A stretch of 64,000 nucleotides of DNA from Candidatus Rhodoferax odensensis (GTDB lineage: Bacteria > Pseudomonadota > Gammaproteobacteria > Burkholderiales > Burkholderiaceae_C). Positions 44,457 through 53,691 of the stretch are shown one piece after another (positions within the stretch are counted from its first letter, which is position 1; every line of letters begins with the position of its first letter). The position numbers and the translations under genes were made by a program. The stretch covers positions 186,001 through 250,000 of the forward strand of contig JADKDJ010000038.1 of NCBI GenBank assembly GCA_016718405.1. Reading direction: 5' to 3'. Under the pieces are notes generated by a model. That model was not told the origin of the DNA. It saw only the letters and a list, made by a program, of their open reading frames with translations, and ran no database searches.

Positions 44457-46058
44457 CTAGGCGCGCTCAATCACCGATCTGCCGCTTTGCACCGCAAACT
44501 GCGCCAGCGTTTCAATGCCACTATCGGGGCGCGCCACATCTTCAAGCACGCGCAAGGTGGTGGTCAAACGTGCGGGCGTGAACTCCGCCACGCCGTAGCC
44601 TTTGCGCTCGCACTCGGCAAACACAAAGTGAGGATTCTCGGCCAGCCGCTCGGCCAGCTTGCCATTGCCGCCTGAGCGCGAGGTGATGCTGGTGCCGCAG
44701 AATTCCACGCCCACATTGGCGCTGTTGGTGCTGGCGTAGTCGGCCTTGACGTGACCGACCCAGTGCTCATGCACATCGCCACCCAGGAACACCGGGTTGC
44801 TCGCCGCCTGCCGCTGCAGGGTGTCCGTCAGACGCTGGCGCGCGCCAGCGTAACCGTCCCAGCCATCGTTCCACAAAAACTGCTCCGGGCCAGGTCTGAA
44901 GTCGCGCTGCCCCAGCAGCGTTTGCTGGCCCAGCACGTTCCAGGTGACGCCTGCCGCACCTTGTTGCCCAAGTTCCTGCTCCAGCCATTGTTCCTGCGCC
45001 TGCCCCAGCATCGAGCGCTTAGGGTCGTTCCATTGCGGGCAGTGTCTGGGATTGACAGTGCCCGACCCGCGCCGGCCATCCTTGGTGCAGACCTGCCGGT
45101 CCTTGTACTGACGGGCATCAAGCAGGTACAGATTGGCCAACCGCCCAAACGGCACGCTGCGGTAGATCCGCAGCTCGGCACCCTCGCCGAGCCCGGCCAG
45201 CGCCCGGGTCAGCGCCGAGGCACGGATGGGCATGTGCTCGTAGTAGGCCTGGTACGCTGCGGCACGGCGCGCCAAAAAGTCGCTGGGGGAAGCCGGGTCG
45301 AACAGGCCACTGTCGCCGGCTTGCTTTCCCGCGTAGTCGTTTTGCACCTCATGGTCGTCCCATGTCATCAGCCAGGGGCAATGCGCGTGCATCGCCTGCA
45401 GGTCGGCGTCACCCTTGTACAAAGCATAGCGGCGCCGATAGTCGTCGAGTGTGATTACCCAGCCGCCGCCGGGTGTGCGCAGCCTGCTGGTCTTTCCGGG
45501 GTACTCGTAGATGTAGTCGCCCAGAAACATGACCGCGTCCAGATGCTCGGCACGCATGTGCCGCCAGGCGCTGAAGTAGCCGTCCTCCCACTTCTGACAC
45601 GACGCGTAAGCCAGCCGCAGGCGCGCCGCCGCTGCCCCGGGTTGGGGAAAGGTGCGTGTGCGCCCCACGGCGCTAATCGCGTCACCACTCATGAAACGGT
45701 AGAAATACCAGCGATCCGGCTCCAGGCCACGCACCTCGACGTGCACCGAATGCGCCAACTCTGGCTGGGCCAGCACCTGCGCGCTTTGGACCGGACGCAT
45801 GAACTTCTCATCGTGCGCCAGCTCCCAACGCACGGCAACCGGGCCAGACGCAACGCCACCTCCGCCCTGGCCTTCAAGATGCAAGCGGGTCCACAACACA
45901 ACCGAGTCGTGCGTGGGCGAACCACTGGCAACGCCCAGACCGAACGGGTTGTGCTGCCACCTGGGCTGCGCCTGCGAACCGGGCGGCAGCCACAAACCGC
46001 CAAGCCCGGCGAAAACCAGGCTCAGCATCTGGCGTCGGTCCGTTAAGCGGTGGGTCAT
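44457..46058 (-). CDS. PhoD-like alkaline phosphatase/phosphodiesterase
   Basis: A 533-residue exported metalloenzyme. I start at ATG 46058, which gives a twin-arginine-type leader (TDRRQMLSLVFAGLGGLWLP, cut after SQA). The PhoD N-terminal domain has FGLGVASGSPTHDSVVLWTR. The catalytic part has YASCQKWEDGYFSAWRHM, FLGDYIYEYPGK, TWDDHEVQNDYAG and LGGDVHEHWVG, which supply the Fe/Ca ligands of the family. It would release phosphate from mono- or diesters in the periplasm, probably under phosphate limitation; no clear Pho box was recognised. Confidence 0.9.
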   Translation of the reverse strand: MTHRLTDRRQMLSLVFAGLGGLWLPPGSQAQPRWQHNPFGLGVASGSPTHDSVVLWTRLHLEGQGGGGVASGPVAVRWELAHDEKFMRPVQSAQVLAQPELAHSVHVEVRGLEPDRWYFYRFMSGDAISAVGRTRTFPQPGAAAARLRLAYASCQKWEDGYFSAWRHMRAEHLDAVMFLGDYIYEYPGKTSRLRTPGGGWVITLDDYRRRYALYKGDADLQAMHAHCPWLMTWDDHEVQNDYAGKQAGDSGLFDPASPSDFLARRAAAYQAYYEHMPIRASALTRALAGLGEGAELRIYRSVPFGRLANLYLLDARQYKDRQVCTKDGRRGSGTVNPRHCPQWNDPKRSMLGQAQEQWLEQELGQQGAAGVTWNVLGQQTLLGQRDFRPGPEQFLWNDGWDGYAGARQRLTDTLQRQAASNPVFLGGDVHEHWVGHVKADYASTNSANVGVEFCGTSITSRSGGNGKLAERLAENPHFVFAECERKGYGVAEFTPARLTTTLRVLEDVARPDSGIETLAQFAVQSGRSVIERA

Positions 46059-46224
46059 TCGGTGGGGCTTTCGCAATCGTTCACAGTACTGGCCTGGTGG
46101 TCTGGGCCGCGACTGGCCAGCGCGGTGCACAGGGTGTTTGTGCTGCATGATAGCGAGCGGGCCAAGCCAGACTCTCGGTAGACTGCCCCCTTGAGCATCG
46201 GCAGCTCACACAAAGGATATCTCG

Positions 46225-47706
46225 ATGGAAGCACTCAGCCCGACCGATTCCGCTTTTCTGTGGCTGGAGACACGCAGCCAGCCGATGCACGTGGCAGGCC
46301 TGAACATCTACACACCGCCCCATGGCGAGTCGCAACATCTGCATCACTTCTTGACCGGGTGGCGCAAGCATGCAAGCGCACACGCGCCATTCAATTTGCG
46401 ACCGGTGCTCAAGCTGGGCCTGTGGTACTGGGAGGAAGACCAGGAGTTCGAGCTGGACTACCACCTGCGCCACATTGCGCTACCCCAGCCGGGACGAATT
46501 CGCGAGTTGCTTGCCATGGTCTCCACCCTGCACGGCAATCTACTGGACCGCAACCGGCCGCTGTGGGAGGCCTATGTTATCGAGGGCTTGCCTGGCGGCC
46601 GCTTTGCCACCTACATCAAGATGCACCATGCGCTGATCGACGGCGTCGCCGGTGCCAGACTGATGGCGCGCTCGATGTCCACCGATCCGCACCGCAGCAC
46701 GCCGCCGATCTGGGCGCAACCATCACCCCACCGTCGCAAATTGGAGCCGGCAGCGAGCGGGTCTGCCACGCAACGTTTGCTGGGTGCACTGAGCGCCGCA
46801 ACGCGCGCCGGTGGCCAGCTGCTGCCCGGCGTCGGCGCCGGCCTTTGGGACATGCTGGAGGGTCTGCAAGCCAAGACCACGTCGGCCAGGGCCTTCCAGG
46901 CACCGCCAACCCCGTTCAATGTCGAGATCTCGGGCTCGCGCCGCTTTGCCGCACAGTCTTATTCGCTGGCGCGCCTCAAGGCCATAGGCACTGCCAGCGG
47001 CGCCACCATCAACGACGTGACGCTGGCCATCTGTGCCGGCGCACTCAGGCGCTACTTGCTCGCACACGATCACTTGCCCAAAGCCCCGTTGATCGCCATG
47101 GTACCGGTATCGCTGCGCGAAGATGCCGATGCGACCGGCAATCAAGTTGGCGTGATGCTGGCCAACCTCTGCACCCACGTGGCGGAACCGCTCAAGCGCC
47201 TGCAACGCATCGTCGAATCCACACAAGCCGCCAAGGAGCGCCTGGCCAACATGCCACGGCTCCAGAAACTGGCGCACGGCATGACCACCGTCGCACCATT
47301 GGGGCCGGGCATGCTCACCGGCACCGCCCGCAAACACCCGGTGTTCAATGTGGTGATCTCCAATGTGCCTGGGGTGCGGGAGACGCTGTACCTCGATGGC
47401 GCCCGGCTCGACGAGGTCTATCCGGTATCGATTCCGACGCACTACCTGGCGCTCAACATCACCATCAGCGGTTACGCCGACCACCTTGGCTTTGGCTTCA
47501 TCGCCTGTCGGCGCTCCGTGCCCTCGCTGCAACGGTTGCTGGACTACACCGACGCCTCGATTCAGGAGCTGGAGGCGGCGCTGCACAAGCCCGCGCCCGC
47601 GAAACGTCCGGTCTCCCGACGCGAAACAGCCCCGGCCAACAAGACCGACAGCAAGACGGCGACGCCGGCCGCACGTCGAAGCCGTGGCAAGACGCCCAAA
47701 CCCTGA
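46225..47706 (+). CDS. Wax ester synthase/diacylglycerol acyltransferase (WS/DGAT)
   Basis: A 493-residue acyltransferase that esterifies fatty alcohols or diacylglycerol with acyl-CoA. AAGGA precedes the ATG. It begins LSPTDSAFLWLETRSQPMHV, has the catalytic HHALIDG (HHxxxDG) at about residue 134, and the C-terminal NVVISNVPGVRETLYLDGA. The last 40 residues are a Lys/Ala/Pro/Arg-rich tail (KTATPAARRSRGKTPKP) outside the catalytic fold, perhaps for membrane or polyanion contact. It suggests storage-lipid formation. The GST-like gene follows 21 bp later. Confidence 0.93.
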   Translation: MEALSPTDSAFLWLETRSQPMHVAGLNIYTPPHGESQHLHHFLTGWRKHASAHAPFNLRPVLKLGLWYWEEDQEFELDYHLRHIALPQPGRIRELLAMVSTLHGNLLDRNRPLWEAYVIEGLPGGRFATYIKMHHALIDGVAGARLMARSMSTDPHRSTPPIWAQPSPHRRKLEPAASGSATQRLLGALSAATRAGGQLLPGVGAGLWDMLEGLQAKTTSARAFQAPPTPFNVEISGSRRFAAQSYSLARLKAIGTASGATINDVTLAICAGALRRYLLAHDHLPKAPLIAMVPVSLREDADATGNQVGVMLANLCTHVAEPLKRLQRIVESTQAAKERLANMPRLQKLAHGMTTVAPLGPGMLTGTARKHPVFNVVISNVPGVRETLYLDGARLDEVYPVSIPTHYLALNITISGYADHLGFGFIACRRSVPSLQRLLDYTDASIQELEAALHKPAPAKRPVSRRETAPANKTDSKTATPAARRSRGKTPKP

Positions 47707-47727
47707 GTCACCCAGACCAAGACCACC

Positions 47728-48498
47728 ATGCCCAAAACCCTGGTTCACCATCTGAACGTTGCAGGCTCCACCCTGTCGTCCACCCTGGGCGGCTGGCGCG
47801 GCACCAGCGTTGTGCATGCGGCCACCCAGCCACCCAAGCCGCTTGCGCTGTACGACATGGAAGGCAGTCCAGCCTGCCGGCGCGTGCGCGAGGCTTTGAC
47901 CGCACTCGGTCTGGACGTGCAGGTCTGGCCCTGTCCACTGGATGGCAAGCGCTTTGCACCCAAGGCCAAGTCGCTGGGTGGCACACCGGGCCAGCCGGTG
48001 TTGGTGGACCCCAATGGGCCAGCCACCCTGACCAACGCCGCATCGATCGTCGAGCACCTGTTTCAGACTTACGCCAAACGCGCAACGCCGCGCAGCTACC
48101 GCGCCGGTGCCACGGACGGCATCCTTGGCGCCGCCGGAGCGCTGGTGCGTCAGCAACGTGGCACCCAGGCACGTGCATCGCGCCAGCCGACCAAGCCGTT
48201 GACCCTTTGGAGTTTCGAATCGAGCCCGTATTCCCGCCTGGTGCGCGAACGCCTGACCGAGCTGGAACTTCCCTACACCCTGCACAACCTGGGCAAGGAA
48301 CAGTTCGCCGACATGGGCCCGGCCGCCATGCGTGTGCGCCCCGGGCCGTACCGACCCAAAGCCGGGGGCAAGCGGGAAAAGATGCTGGCTCAACTGGGAC
48401 GGGTGCAGGTGCCGTACCTGGAGGACCCGAATTCGGGCGTCAAAATGTTCGAGTCCGAGGCGATCATCGACTACCTGGAGCGGAGCTACGCTCTGTGA
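47728..48498 (+). CDS. Tandem glutaredoxin/GST N-terminal domain protein
   Basis: A 256-residue protein with two thioredoxin-fold GST_N-like domains. Domain 1 (about 37-115) has LALYDMEGSPACRRVREAL with a Cys at the active-site turn and a TPGQPVLVD cis-Pro region. Domain 2 (about 152-255) has LTLWSFESSPYSRLVRERL with Ser there, and VPYLEDPNSGVKMFES. The helical GST_C domain is absent. It may bind glutathione or act as a small redox or lipid-peroxide protein. Its closeness to the WS/DGAT gene suggests co-transcription. Confidence 0.8.
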   Translation: MPKTLVHHLNVAGSTLSSTLGGWRGTSVVHAATQPPKPLALYDMEGSPACRRVREALTALGLDVQVWPCPLDGKRFAPKAKSLGGTPGQPVLVDPNGPATLTNAASIVEHLFQTYAKRATPRSYRAGATDGILGAAGALVRQQRGTQARASRQPTKPLTLWSFESSPYSRLVRERLTELELPYTLHNLGKEQFADMGPAAMRVRPGPYRPKAGGKREKMLAQLGRVQVPYLEDPNSGVKMFESEAIIDYLERSYAL

Positions 48499-48606
48499 TG
48501 CCTCACGCAAAGTGATGGTGCCCGGTATCACTGCAGCGCGGGATGACTAGAATGGTAGCCAGCCACATGCGCCTGGGCGCAGTTCCTGGCGCTCTGGCCA
48601 GCCCCC

Positions 48607-49509
48607 ATGCCCCTCCTTGCCCATCTGAACCACCTGACGCGCTACCAGTACGACCGCGCCGTCAATCTAGGTCCGCACATCGTTCGGCTGCACCCGGCGC
48701 CCCACTGCCGCACGCCGATCAACGCCTATGCCTTGACAGTGCGGCCATCGTCGCACTTCATTCACTGGCAACAAGATCCGCTGGCCAACCGGCTTGCCCG
48801 CCTGGTGTTCACGCAGCCCTGCACCACGTTCGAAGTCGAGGTTGATCTATCGGTCACCCTGACTGAACTCAATCCGTTTGACTTTTTTCTGGACCCTTAC
48901 GCGAACGCCTACCCGTTCGTCTACAGTGCCTCGGACCAGCAGACCCTGGCCCCTTACCTTGCGGTGGCCGAGAGCAGCGATAGAGGGTCGCGGTTCATGG
49001 GCCTGGTGCGCGAGCTGAACCAACCCGCGCCAGACACGGTTCAGTTTCTGATTGCAGTAAACCTGCGCATTGCCTGCACCATACGCTACGTGGTTCGCCA
49101 TGAAGCGGGCGTGCAGACCCCCGAACAATCGCTGCAACTGGGCAGTGGCTCCTGCCGCGACTCCGCCTGGCTGCTGGTGCAGTTGTTTCGCAGTCTCGGG
49201 CTCGCCGCGCGCTTTGTATCGGGTTACCTGATCGACGTACTGGCACCAGCACCGGCGGCCACGGTGCCATCACCCGAGCTACCCAGCCGCTCGGAGTTGC
49301 ACGCCTGGTGCGAGGTTTATCTACCCGGCGCTGGCTGGATCGGCATGGACCCGACCTCGGGCCTGCTCACAGGCTCTGGGCACATTGCGCTGGCGTGCGC
49401 GCTCGACCCCACCACGGCCGCACCGATTGAAGGTCTGGCCGACGCGGCTGAAGTCGAATTCAGCCACCGCATCGATATCAAACTCGCCACCGCCGAAGTG
49501 CCAAAATAG
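48607..49509 (+). CDS. Transglutaminase-like protein (short form)
   Basis: A 300-residue protein with the bacterial transglutaminase N-terminal region (HLNHLTRYQYDRAVNLGPHI, VRLHPAPHCRTPI) and a transglutaminase core with Cys in GSGSCRDSAWLLVQLFRSLG, His in HAWCEVYLPGAGWIG and Asp in MDPTSG. It matches the first third of the roughly 1100-residue transglutaminase-DUF2126 proteins that usually accompany ATP-grasp/alpha-E genes. The DUF2126 part is absent and a TAG stop follows. It may act with the pair at 14893-17394 or be a truncated relic. Confidence 0.85.
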   Translation: MPLLAHLNHLTRYQYDRAVNLGPHIVRLHPAPHCRTPINAYALTVRPSSHFIHWQQDPLANRLARLVFTQPCTTFEVEVDLSVTLTELNPFDFFLDPYANAYPFVYSASDQQTLAPYLAVAESSDRGSRFMGLVRELNQPAPDTVQFLIAVNLRIACTIRYVVRHEAGVQTPEQSLQLGSGSCRDSAWLLVQLFRSLGLAARFVSGYLIDVLAPAPAATVPSPELPSRSELHAWCEVYLPGAGWIGMDPTSGLLTGSGHIALACALDPTTAAPIEGLADAAEVEFSHRIDIKLATAEVPK

Positions 49510-49540
49510 CCTACCCTTTCCACACAGAACAGACTTTTCC

Positions 49541-49996
49541 ATGTCCATCTACACCACCCTGACCGAACTCGGTATCACCTTGCCGCCCGTGGCCATACCG
49601 GCTGCGGCTTACGTGCCCTTTGTCCAGACCGGCAACCTGGTTTTCCTGAGCGGCCACATTGCCAAAAAGGATGGCAAGCCCTGGGTCGGCCAGCTGGGCA
49701 AGACCATGGGCACCGAAGAGGGCCAGGCAGCCGCGCGCGCCATTGCGATTGACTTGCTGGGGACACTCCACGCGGCCGTGGGCGACCTCAATCGCGTTCA
49801 GCGCATCGTCAAACTGATGTCATTGGTCAATTCCACGGCCGACTTCACGGAGCAGCACCTGGTGACCAACGGCGCCAGTGAGTTGATCGGCAAAGTGTTT
49901 GGCACCAAGGGTGCCCATGCCCGCAGTGCCTTTGGCGTGGCGCAGATTCCTCTGGGCGCTTGTGTCGAGATTGAATTGATTGCCGAACTGGGCTAG
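49541..49996 (+). CDS. RidA/YjgF-like protein
   Basis: A 151-residue protein of the YjgF_endoribonuc-like subgroup that is longer than classical RidA. It has VQTGNLVFLSGHIAKKDGKP near the start, a central helix (AARAIAIDLLGTLHAAVGDL), VQRIVKLMSLVNSTADFTEQ, and the C-terminal GAHARSAFGVAQIPLGACVE with the conserved Arg of the active-site cleft. RidA proteins deaminate reactive enamines/imines. It lies 31 bp after the transglutaminase gene on the same strand. Confidence 0.88.
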   Translation: MSIYTTLTELGITLPPVAIPAAAYVPFVQTGNLVFLSGHIAKKDGKPWVGQLGKTMGTEEGQAAARAIAIDLLGTLHAAVGDLNRVQRIVKLMSLVNSTADFTEQHLVTNGASELIGKVFGTKGAHARSAFGVAQIPLGACVEIELIAELG

Positions 49997-50006
49997 TTCC
50001 ACCGCC

Positions 50007-50080
50007 GGGCCGCTCCCAAGGTGGAATGCGCCCCCTCGGGGCTGATGCCCGCGGCTCCCAGCCTGCCTGCGCAGGCTGGG
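50007..50080. repeat. Palindromic Comamonadaceae-type repeat, second copy with adjacent hairpin
   Basis: GGGCCGCTCCCAAGGTGG and then TGCGCCCCCTCGGGG (50007-50041) match the repeat inside mfd. It is followed by a perfect 10-bp hairpin, CCCAGCCTGC / GCAGGCTGGG (50057-50066 and 50071-50080) with loop CTGC. It lies between the converging RidA-like and folK genes and may serve as a bidirectional terminator. Confidence 0.65.
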
Positions 50081-50184
50081 ACGGGCAGAAGGGTCGTCGC
50101 CTCTAGCGTCGACCCGTACAGCGCAGCACTTGCTGCATCGGCTCCTGCCGATGCTGGAGAAGTGGCAAGCGTGGGGGCCAAGCC

Positions 50185-50673
50185 TCACCGATCGGGCAGG
50201 CGCTCGATGGCCTGCGCGGCCGTAGCCTGCAAGTCGGCGGCATCGACACGCTGCGGTGCGATCTGCGCCAATGGCTGCAACACGAACGCGCGCTCGGCCA
50301 TGCGCGGATGCGGTACGCACAGCGCGGGGCTGCGGATGCAAGCGTCGCCATACAGCAGAAGATCAAGGTCCAACGTGCGCGGCGCATTGCGATACGGTCG
50401 CACTCGCCCGGCCGCATGCTCCAGAGTGAGCAGTTCGGCCAGCAGCGCCGGGGCGGTCAGCTCGGTCACAACTTCCACCACCGCATTGATGAAGTCCGGG
50501 CCGCTGGCGTCAACCGGCGCTGAACGGTACAGGCTGGAGCGGCGACGCAGCGCGGTCCCAGGCAGGACCGCAATCGCCTCCATGGCCCGCAGGACTGCGG
50601 CCCTGGCGTCGCCCAGATTCGAACCCAGGCCAATGTAGGCGGTAACGCCGCCAGCCACCGCAGCCTCGTTCAA
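50185..50673 (-). CDS. folK: 2-amino-4-hydroxy-6-hydroxymethyldihydropteridine diphosphokinase
   Basis: A 162-residue folate enzyme that transfers pyrophosphate from ATP to the hydroxymethylpterin. It has AYIGLGSNLGD, SSLYRSAPV, DFINAVVEV, the signature RNAPRTLDLDLLLYG, and PHPRMAERAFVLQPLAQIAP. The start used is a TTG that overlaps the pcnB stop by 4 bp; a GTG five codons on is an alternative. It is the last gene of the permease-hda-HAD-pcnB-folK string. Confidence 0.94.
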   Translation of the reverse strand: MNEAAVAGGVTAYIGLGSNLGDARAAVLRAMEAIAVLPGTALRRRSSLYRSAPVDASGPDFINAVVEVVTELTAPALLAELLTLEHAAGRVRPYRNAPRTLDLDLLLYGDACIRSPALCVPHPRMAERAFVLQPLAQIAPQRVDAADLQATAAQAIERLPDR

Positions 50674-52247
50674 TTTCCGTCGACCGGCCCTGGCGCACCC
50701 TCGCGGGTGCCAGCGCCACCGCGACGGCGACGGCGTCGCTTGCGCGGAGCGTCCGAGGCGGCTTCACTCGAGGTGGCGTTCGTTGGCTCACCCGTTGGCG
50801 CTGGCGTCGGTGCCAGCGCGTCGGCGTCTGTTGCCTTGGGCGCACGGTGCACGCGCGCGGGGCGCGGACGCGACTGTTGTTCCTCGCGAACCTGATCGAC
50901 CATGTCCTGGCGCAAGTTGTCGTCGGCCACGCTGAACTCCTGCCACCAGTCGGCCAGCACGTCTTCGACCTCGCCCGAATCAGCGCGCAAACGCATGAAG
51001 TCAAACGCCGCTCTGAAGCGTGGCTGCTCCACCAGGCCAAAGGGCGCGCTGCCGACGCGCTTTTCGAAGCGTGGCTGCATCATCCAGATCTCACGCATAT
51101 CGCCGGCCAGCTTGCCGCGCCCCGAAACGTCCCCGATGCGCGCACTGAAAACATCGTCGATGGCGTCCTGCAACGCGGGATGCGCGTGCTGGCGCTGCGC
51201 GACGCGTGCCGCCCAACCATCACGCACATCGGCCCAGAGGGCACAGGCCAACAGAAAACTCGGCGCCACCGGCTTGCCCTCGCCAACACGCCGGTCGGTA
51301 TCCTTGAGCGCGGCTTCAACAAAGACTTGCTCAGCGCGCTCCACCACCACATCGAGCAGTGGGTAGATGCCACGCGCCATGCCCAGCCCCTTGAGCTGCG
51401 CAATCGACGCCAACGCGTGCCCAGTCTGCAGCAGCTTGAGCATCTCGTCGAACAGGCGACTTTGCGGCACATCCGCCAGCAACTCCTGTGACTGAACCAA
51501 TGGCGCGGCGGTCTTGGGCTCCAGCTTGAACCCCAGTGCGCTGAGCTTGGCCGCGAAGCGCACGGCGCGGATGATGCGAACCGGGTCTTCGCGGTAACGG
51601 GTGGCCGGGTCACCGATCATGCGGATCACGCGCTTCTTGGCGTCCTTGATTCCGTGGTGATAGTCCACCACGATCTGCGTTTCCGGGTCGTAGTACATCG
51701 CGTTGATGGTGAAGTCCCGCCGCACCGCGTCTTCCTCCTGCGGACCCCAGACGTTGTCGCGCAACACGCGTCCGGTGGAATCGACCGCATGCTTCATGCC
51801 TGCGAGTTCACTCTTGCTGGTGCGCTCATTGCCGGCCACCGCCTCGGCAGCGGCGTTGTCCATGTAGGCGCGAAAGGTCGAGACTTCGATCACCTCATGC
51901 TCGCGCCCCCGCCCGTACACCACATGCACGATGCGAAAACGCCGGCCAATGATGAAGGCGCGGCGAAACAGGCCCTTGACCTGCTCGGGCGTGGCGTTGG
52001 TAGCCACGTCAAAATCCTTGGGACGCAAGCCAACCATGAGGTCACGCACGGCGCCGCCCACGATGTAGGCCTCGAAACCGGCAGCCTTGAGCGTGTGCAC
52101 CACACTCAGGGCGCGGTCGTCCACCAGGGATGGATCAATGCCGTGCGCCTCGACGCCAACTTCCTCACGTTTGCCAAAGCGGGCTTGCTTGCCCTTGCCT
52201 GCGGTTGGGGATTTTCCCAACAATCTGTCGATGAATCGTTTAATCAT
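50670..52247 (-). CDS. pcnB: Poly(A) polymerase
   Basis: A 525-residue class II nucleotidyltransferase that adds poly(A) tails to RNA for decay. The N-terminal active site has AYIVGGAVRDLMVGLRPKDF followed by DVATNATPEQV, and RRAFIIGRRFRIVHVVYG. The RNA-binding parts include VRRDFTINAMYYDPE and RYREDPVRIIRAVRFAAKL. The C-terminal tail is low-complexity and very basic (RKRRRRRRGGAG), as is usual for PcnB, and probably binds RNA or RNase E. It overlaps the HAD gene by 4 bp upstream and folK by 4 bp downstream. Confidence 0.95.
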   Translation of the reverse strand: MIKRFIDRLLGKSPTAGKGKQARFGKREEVGVEAHGIDPSLVDDRALSVVHTLKAAGFEAYIVGGAVRDLMVGLRPKDFDVATNATPEQVKGLFRRAFIIGRRFRIVHVVYGRGREHEVIEVSTFRAYMDNAAAEAVAGNERTSKSELAGMKHAVDSTGRVLRDNVWGPQEEDAVRRDFTINAMYYDPETQIVVDYHHGIKDAKKRVIRMIGDPATRYREDPVRIIRAVRFAAKLSALGFKLEPKTAAPLVQSQELLADVPQSRLFDEMLKLLQTGHALASIAQLKGLGMARGIYPLLDVVVERAEQVFVEAALKDTDRRVGEGKPVAPSFLLACALWADVRDGWAARVAQRQHAHPALQDAIDDVFSARIGDVSGRGKLAGDMREIWMMQPRFEKRVGSAPFGLVEQPRFRAAFDFMRLRADSGEVEDVLADWWQEFSVADDNLRQDMVDQVREEQQSRPRPARVHRAPKATDADALAPTPAPTGEPTNATSSEAASDAPRKRRRRRRGGAGTREGAPGPVDGN

Positions 52248-52999
52248 GTTTCCTGTGGGAATAACTCAAGTATGCGCCATCCGCGCGCCGTCGCCACGGC
52301 ACGCAGCCGCTCGTCCGGATTGGTAGCAACCGGATCGGTCACCAATTCCAGCAAGCCCAGATCGTTGATGGAGTCGGTGTAGAAGGTGGTGCGCACGTCC
52401 GTCCAGTCTAGGGCCCGGCTGCGAAGCCACTGCGCGACACGCGTGATTTTGCCTTCTCTCGCAGAGGGAACCCCCCTGATGCGGCCCGTGAACCAGCCAG
52501 CCGAGTCGCCGCTGGAGTGGCGCTCGAGTTCGACCGCAATCAGCTCATCGATGCCAAAGGCCCTTGCAATCGGGGCCGTTACAAACTCATTGGTGGCCGT
52601 CACGATCACCAGCGCATCACCCGCCTGGCGATGTTGCTCGATCAATGCGCAGGCCCGCGGCGTGATCACCGGCAGCACCACCTGCTGCATGAACTGCTCG
52701 TGGGCAGCGTGCGAAGCAGCCGCGCCGCGTCGCCGGATGGCCTCGGTGGCGAACGCCACATAGTCTGCGATGTCGAGCGTGCCAGCACGGTAGTCGGCAA
52801 AGAAGGCGTCGTTCTGGCGCGCAAACGCAAGCGGATCGGTCCAGCCGATTGTGGTGGTAAAGACTCCCCACGAATGGTCGGAGTCGATCGGAATCAGCGT
52901 ATGGTCAAGGTCAAACAGGGCAACGTTCAACTTTGCGGGACGGACCAAAGCATCACGACGTGCGTTTGGCGCTGTCGTCAACAGATCAGAGGTGTTCAC
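52244..52999 (-). CDS. HAD-IB family hydrolase
   Basis: A 251-residue phosphatase of the SerB-like HAD-IB family. The nucleophile motif is LFDLDHTLIPIDSDHSW, motif II is ALVIVTATNEF and motif IV lies in TFYTDSINDLGLLELV. The C-terminus contains NPDERLRAVATARGWRIL, typical of the family member found beside pcnB in Burkholderiales. The substrate is unknown. It starts at a GTG overlapping the hda stop by 4 bp. Confidence 0.88.
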   Translation of the reverse strand: MNTSDLLTTAPNARRDALVRPAKLNVALFDLDHTLIPIDSDHSWGVFTTTIGWTDPLAFARQNDAFFADYRAGTLDIADYVAFATEAIRRRGAAASHAAHEQFMQQVVLPVITPRACALIEQHRQAGDALVIVTATNEFVTAPIARAFGIDELIAVELERHSSGDSAGWFTGRIRGVPSAREGKITRVAQWLRSRALDWTDVRTTFYTDSINDLGLLELVTDPVATNPDERLRAVATARGWRILELFPQET

Positions 53000-53682
53000 G
53001 ACTCATCCATCATCGATTTGATCAGCGGTATGGTCACGCTGCGTTTGGTTTGCAAGGCATAGCCATCAATCAGGGCCAGCAACGCCATCAGGCTGCCCAG
53101 ATCGCGGCTGAAACGCGTCAGCATGAAGTCCATCACGTCATCACCCAAAAAAACGCCGCGAGCATCGGCTGCCTGACGCAACACCGCGCGACGCTCGGAC
53201 TCGCTCAGCACCTGCAGTCCAAACACGTGGCCCCAGCCGAGACGGGTGCGCAAGTCATCCCGCAGCGACAGATCGGCCGGTGGCCGGTCGCCGGCAGCCA
53301 GCACTGCGCGCTGCAGACTCTGCGCATTGACGAACCAGTTAAAAGCGCAATGCTGCTGCTCGGCGGTGTACAGGTGCACGTCGTCAAGCAACACGGCGCT
53401 CCACGACTCGTCGAACTCAAGCGGCTCCAGCACCGTGGCATCCAGCCAGCCCACGCGCTCGCCCTGCTCGCGCAATGCCTCACGCAGCGCCATGAGCAGA
53501 TGCGTCTTGCCGCTGCCATTGACACCCCACAGATAACACGGCACTGGCGAGCGGTTGGCCATGCTCGCGCGCTCGCTGGCCCATATTTGCAGGTGCTGCA
53601 ACACCGCCTCATTGGGCCCCGCCAGGAAACTGGCCAGTGTCGGCCCGGTGGCCACCCCCATGTCGAGCACGAGCTGCTTCAT
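52996..53682 (-). CDS. hda: DnaA regulatory inactivator Hda
   Basis: A 228-residue DnaA paralogue lacking the DNA-binding domain. The extreme N-terminus, KQLVLDM, fits the beta-clamp-binding motif that lets Hda stimulate DnaA-ATP hydrolysis after replication starts. The AAA core has Walker A WGVNGSGKTHLL, Walker B AVLLDDVHLY, and sensor region RDDLRTRLGWG. It is 9 bp downstream of the permease gene and overlaps the HAD gene. Confidence 0.9.
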   Translation of the reverse strand: MKQLVLDMGVATGPTLASFLAGPNEAVLQHLQIWASERASMANRSPVPCYLWGVNGSGKTHLLMALREALREQGERVGWLDATVLEPLEFDESWSAVLLDDVHLYTAEQQHCAFNWFVNAQSLQRAVLAAGDRPPADLSLRDDLRTRLGWGHVFGLQVLSESERRAVLRQAADARGVFLGDDVMDFMLTRFSRDLGSLMALLALIDGYALQTKRSVTIPLIKSMMDES

Positions 53683-53691
53683 CGCCGGGTA

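Noticed and set aside
46191..48531. Very long frames overlapping the WS/DGAT and GST-like genes (774 codons on +, 602 codons on -)
   Set aside because: They are shadows produced by GC-rich codon use. The real genes match known families; these show no family features.
50021..50638. 205-codon + strand frame opposite folK
   Set aside because: It starts in the repeat at 50007-50080 and continues antisense to folK, so it is a shadow.
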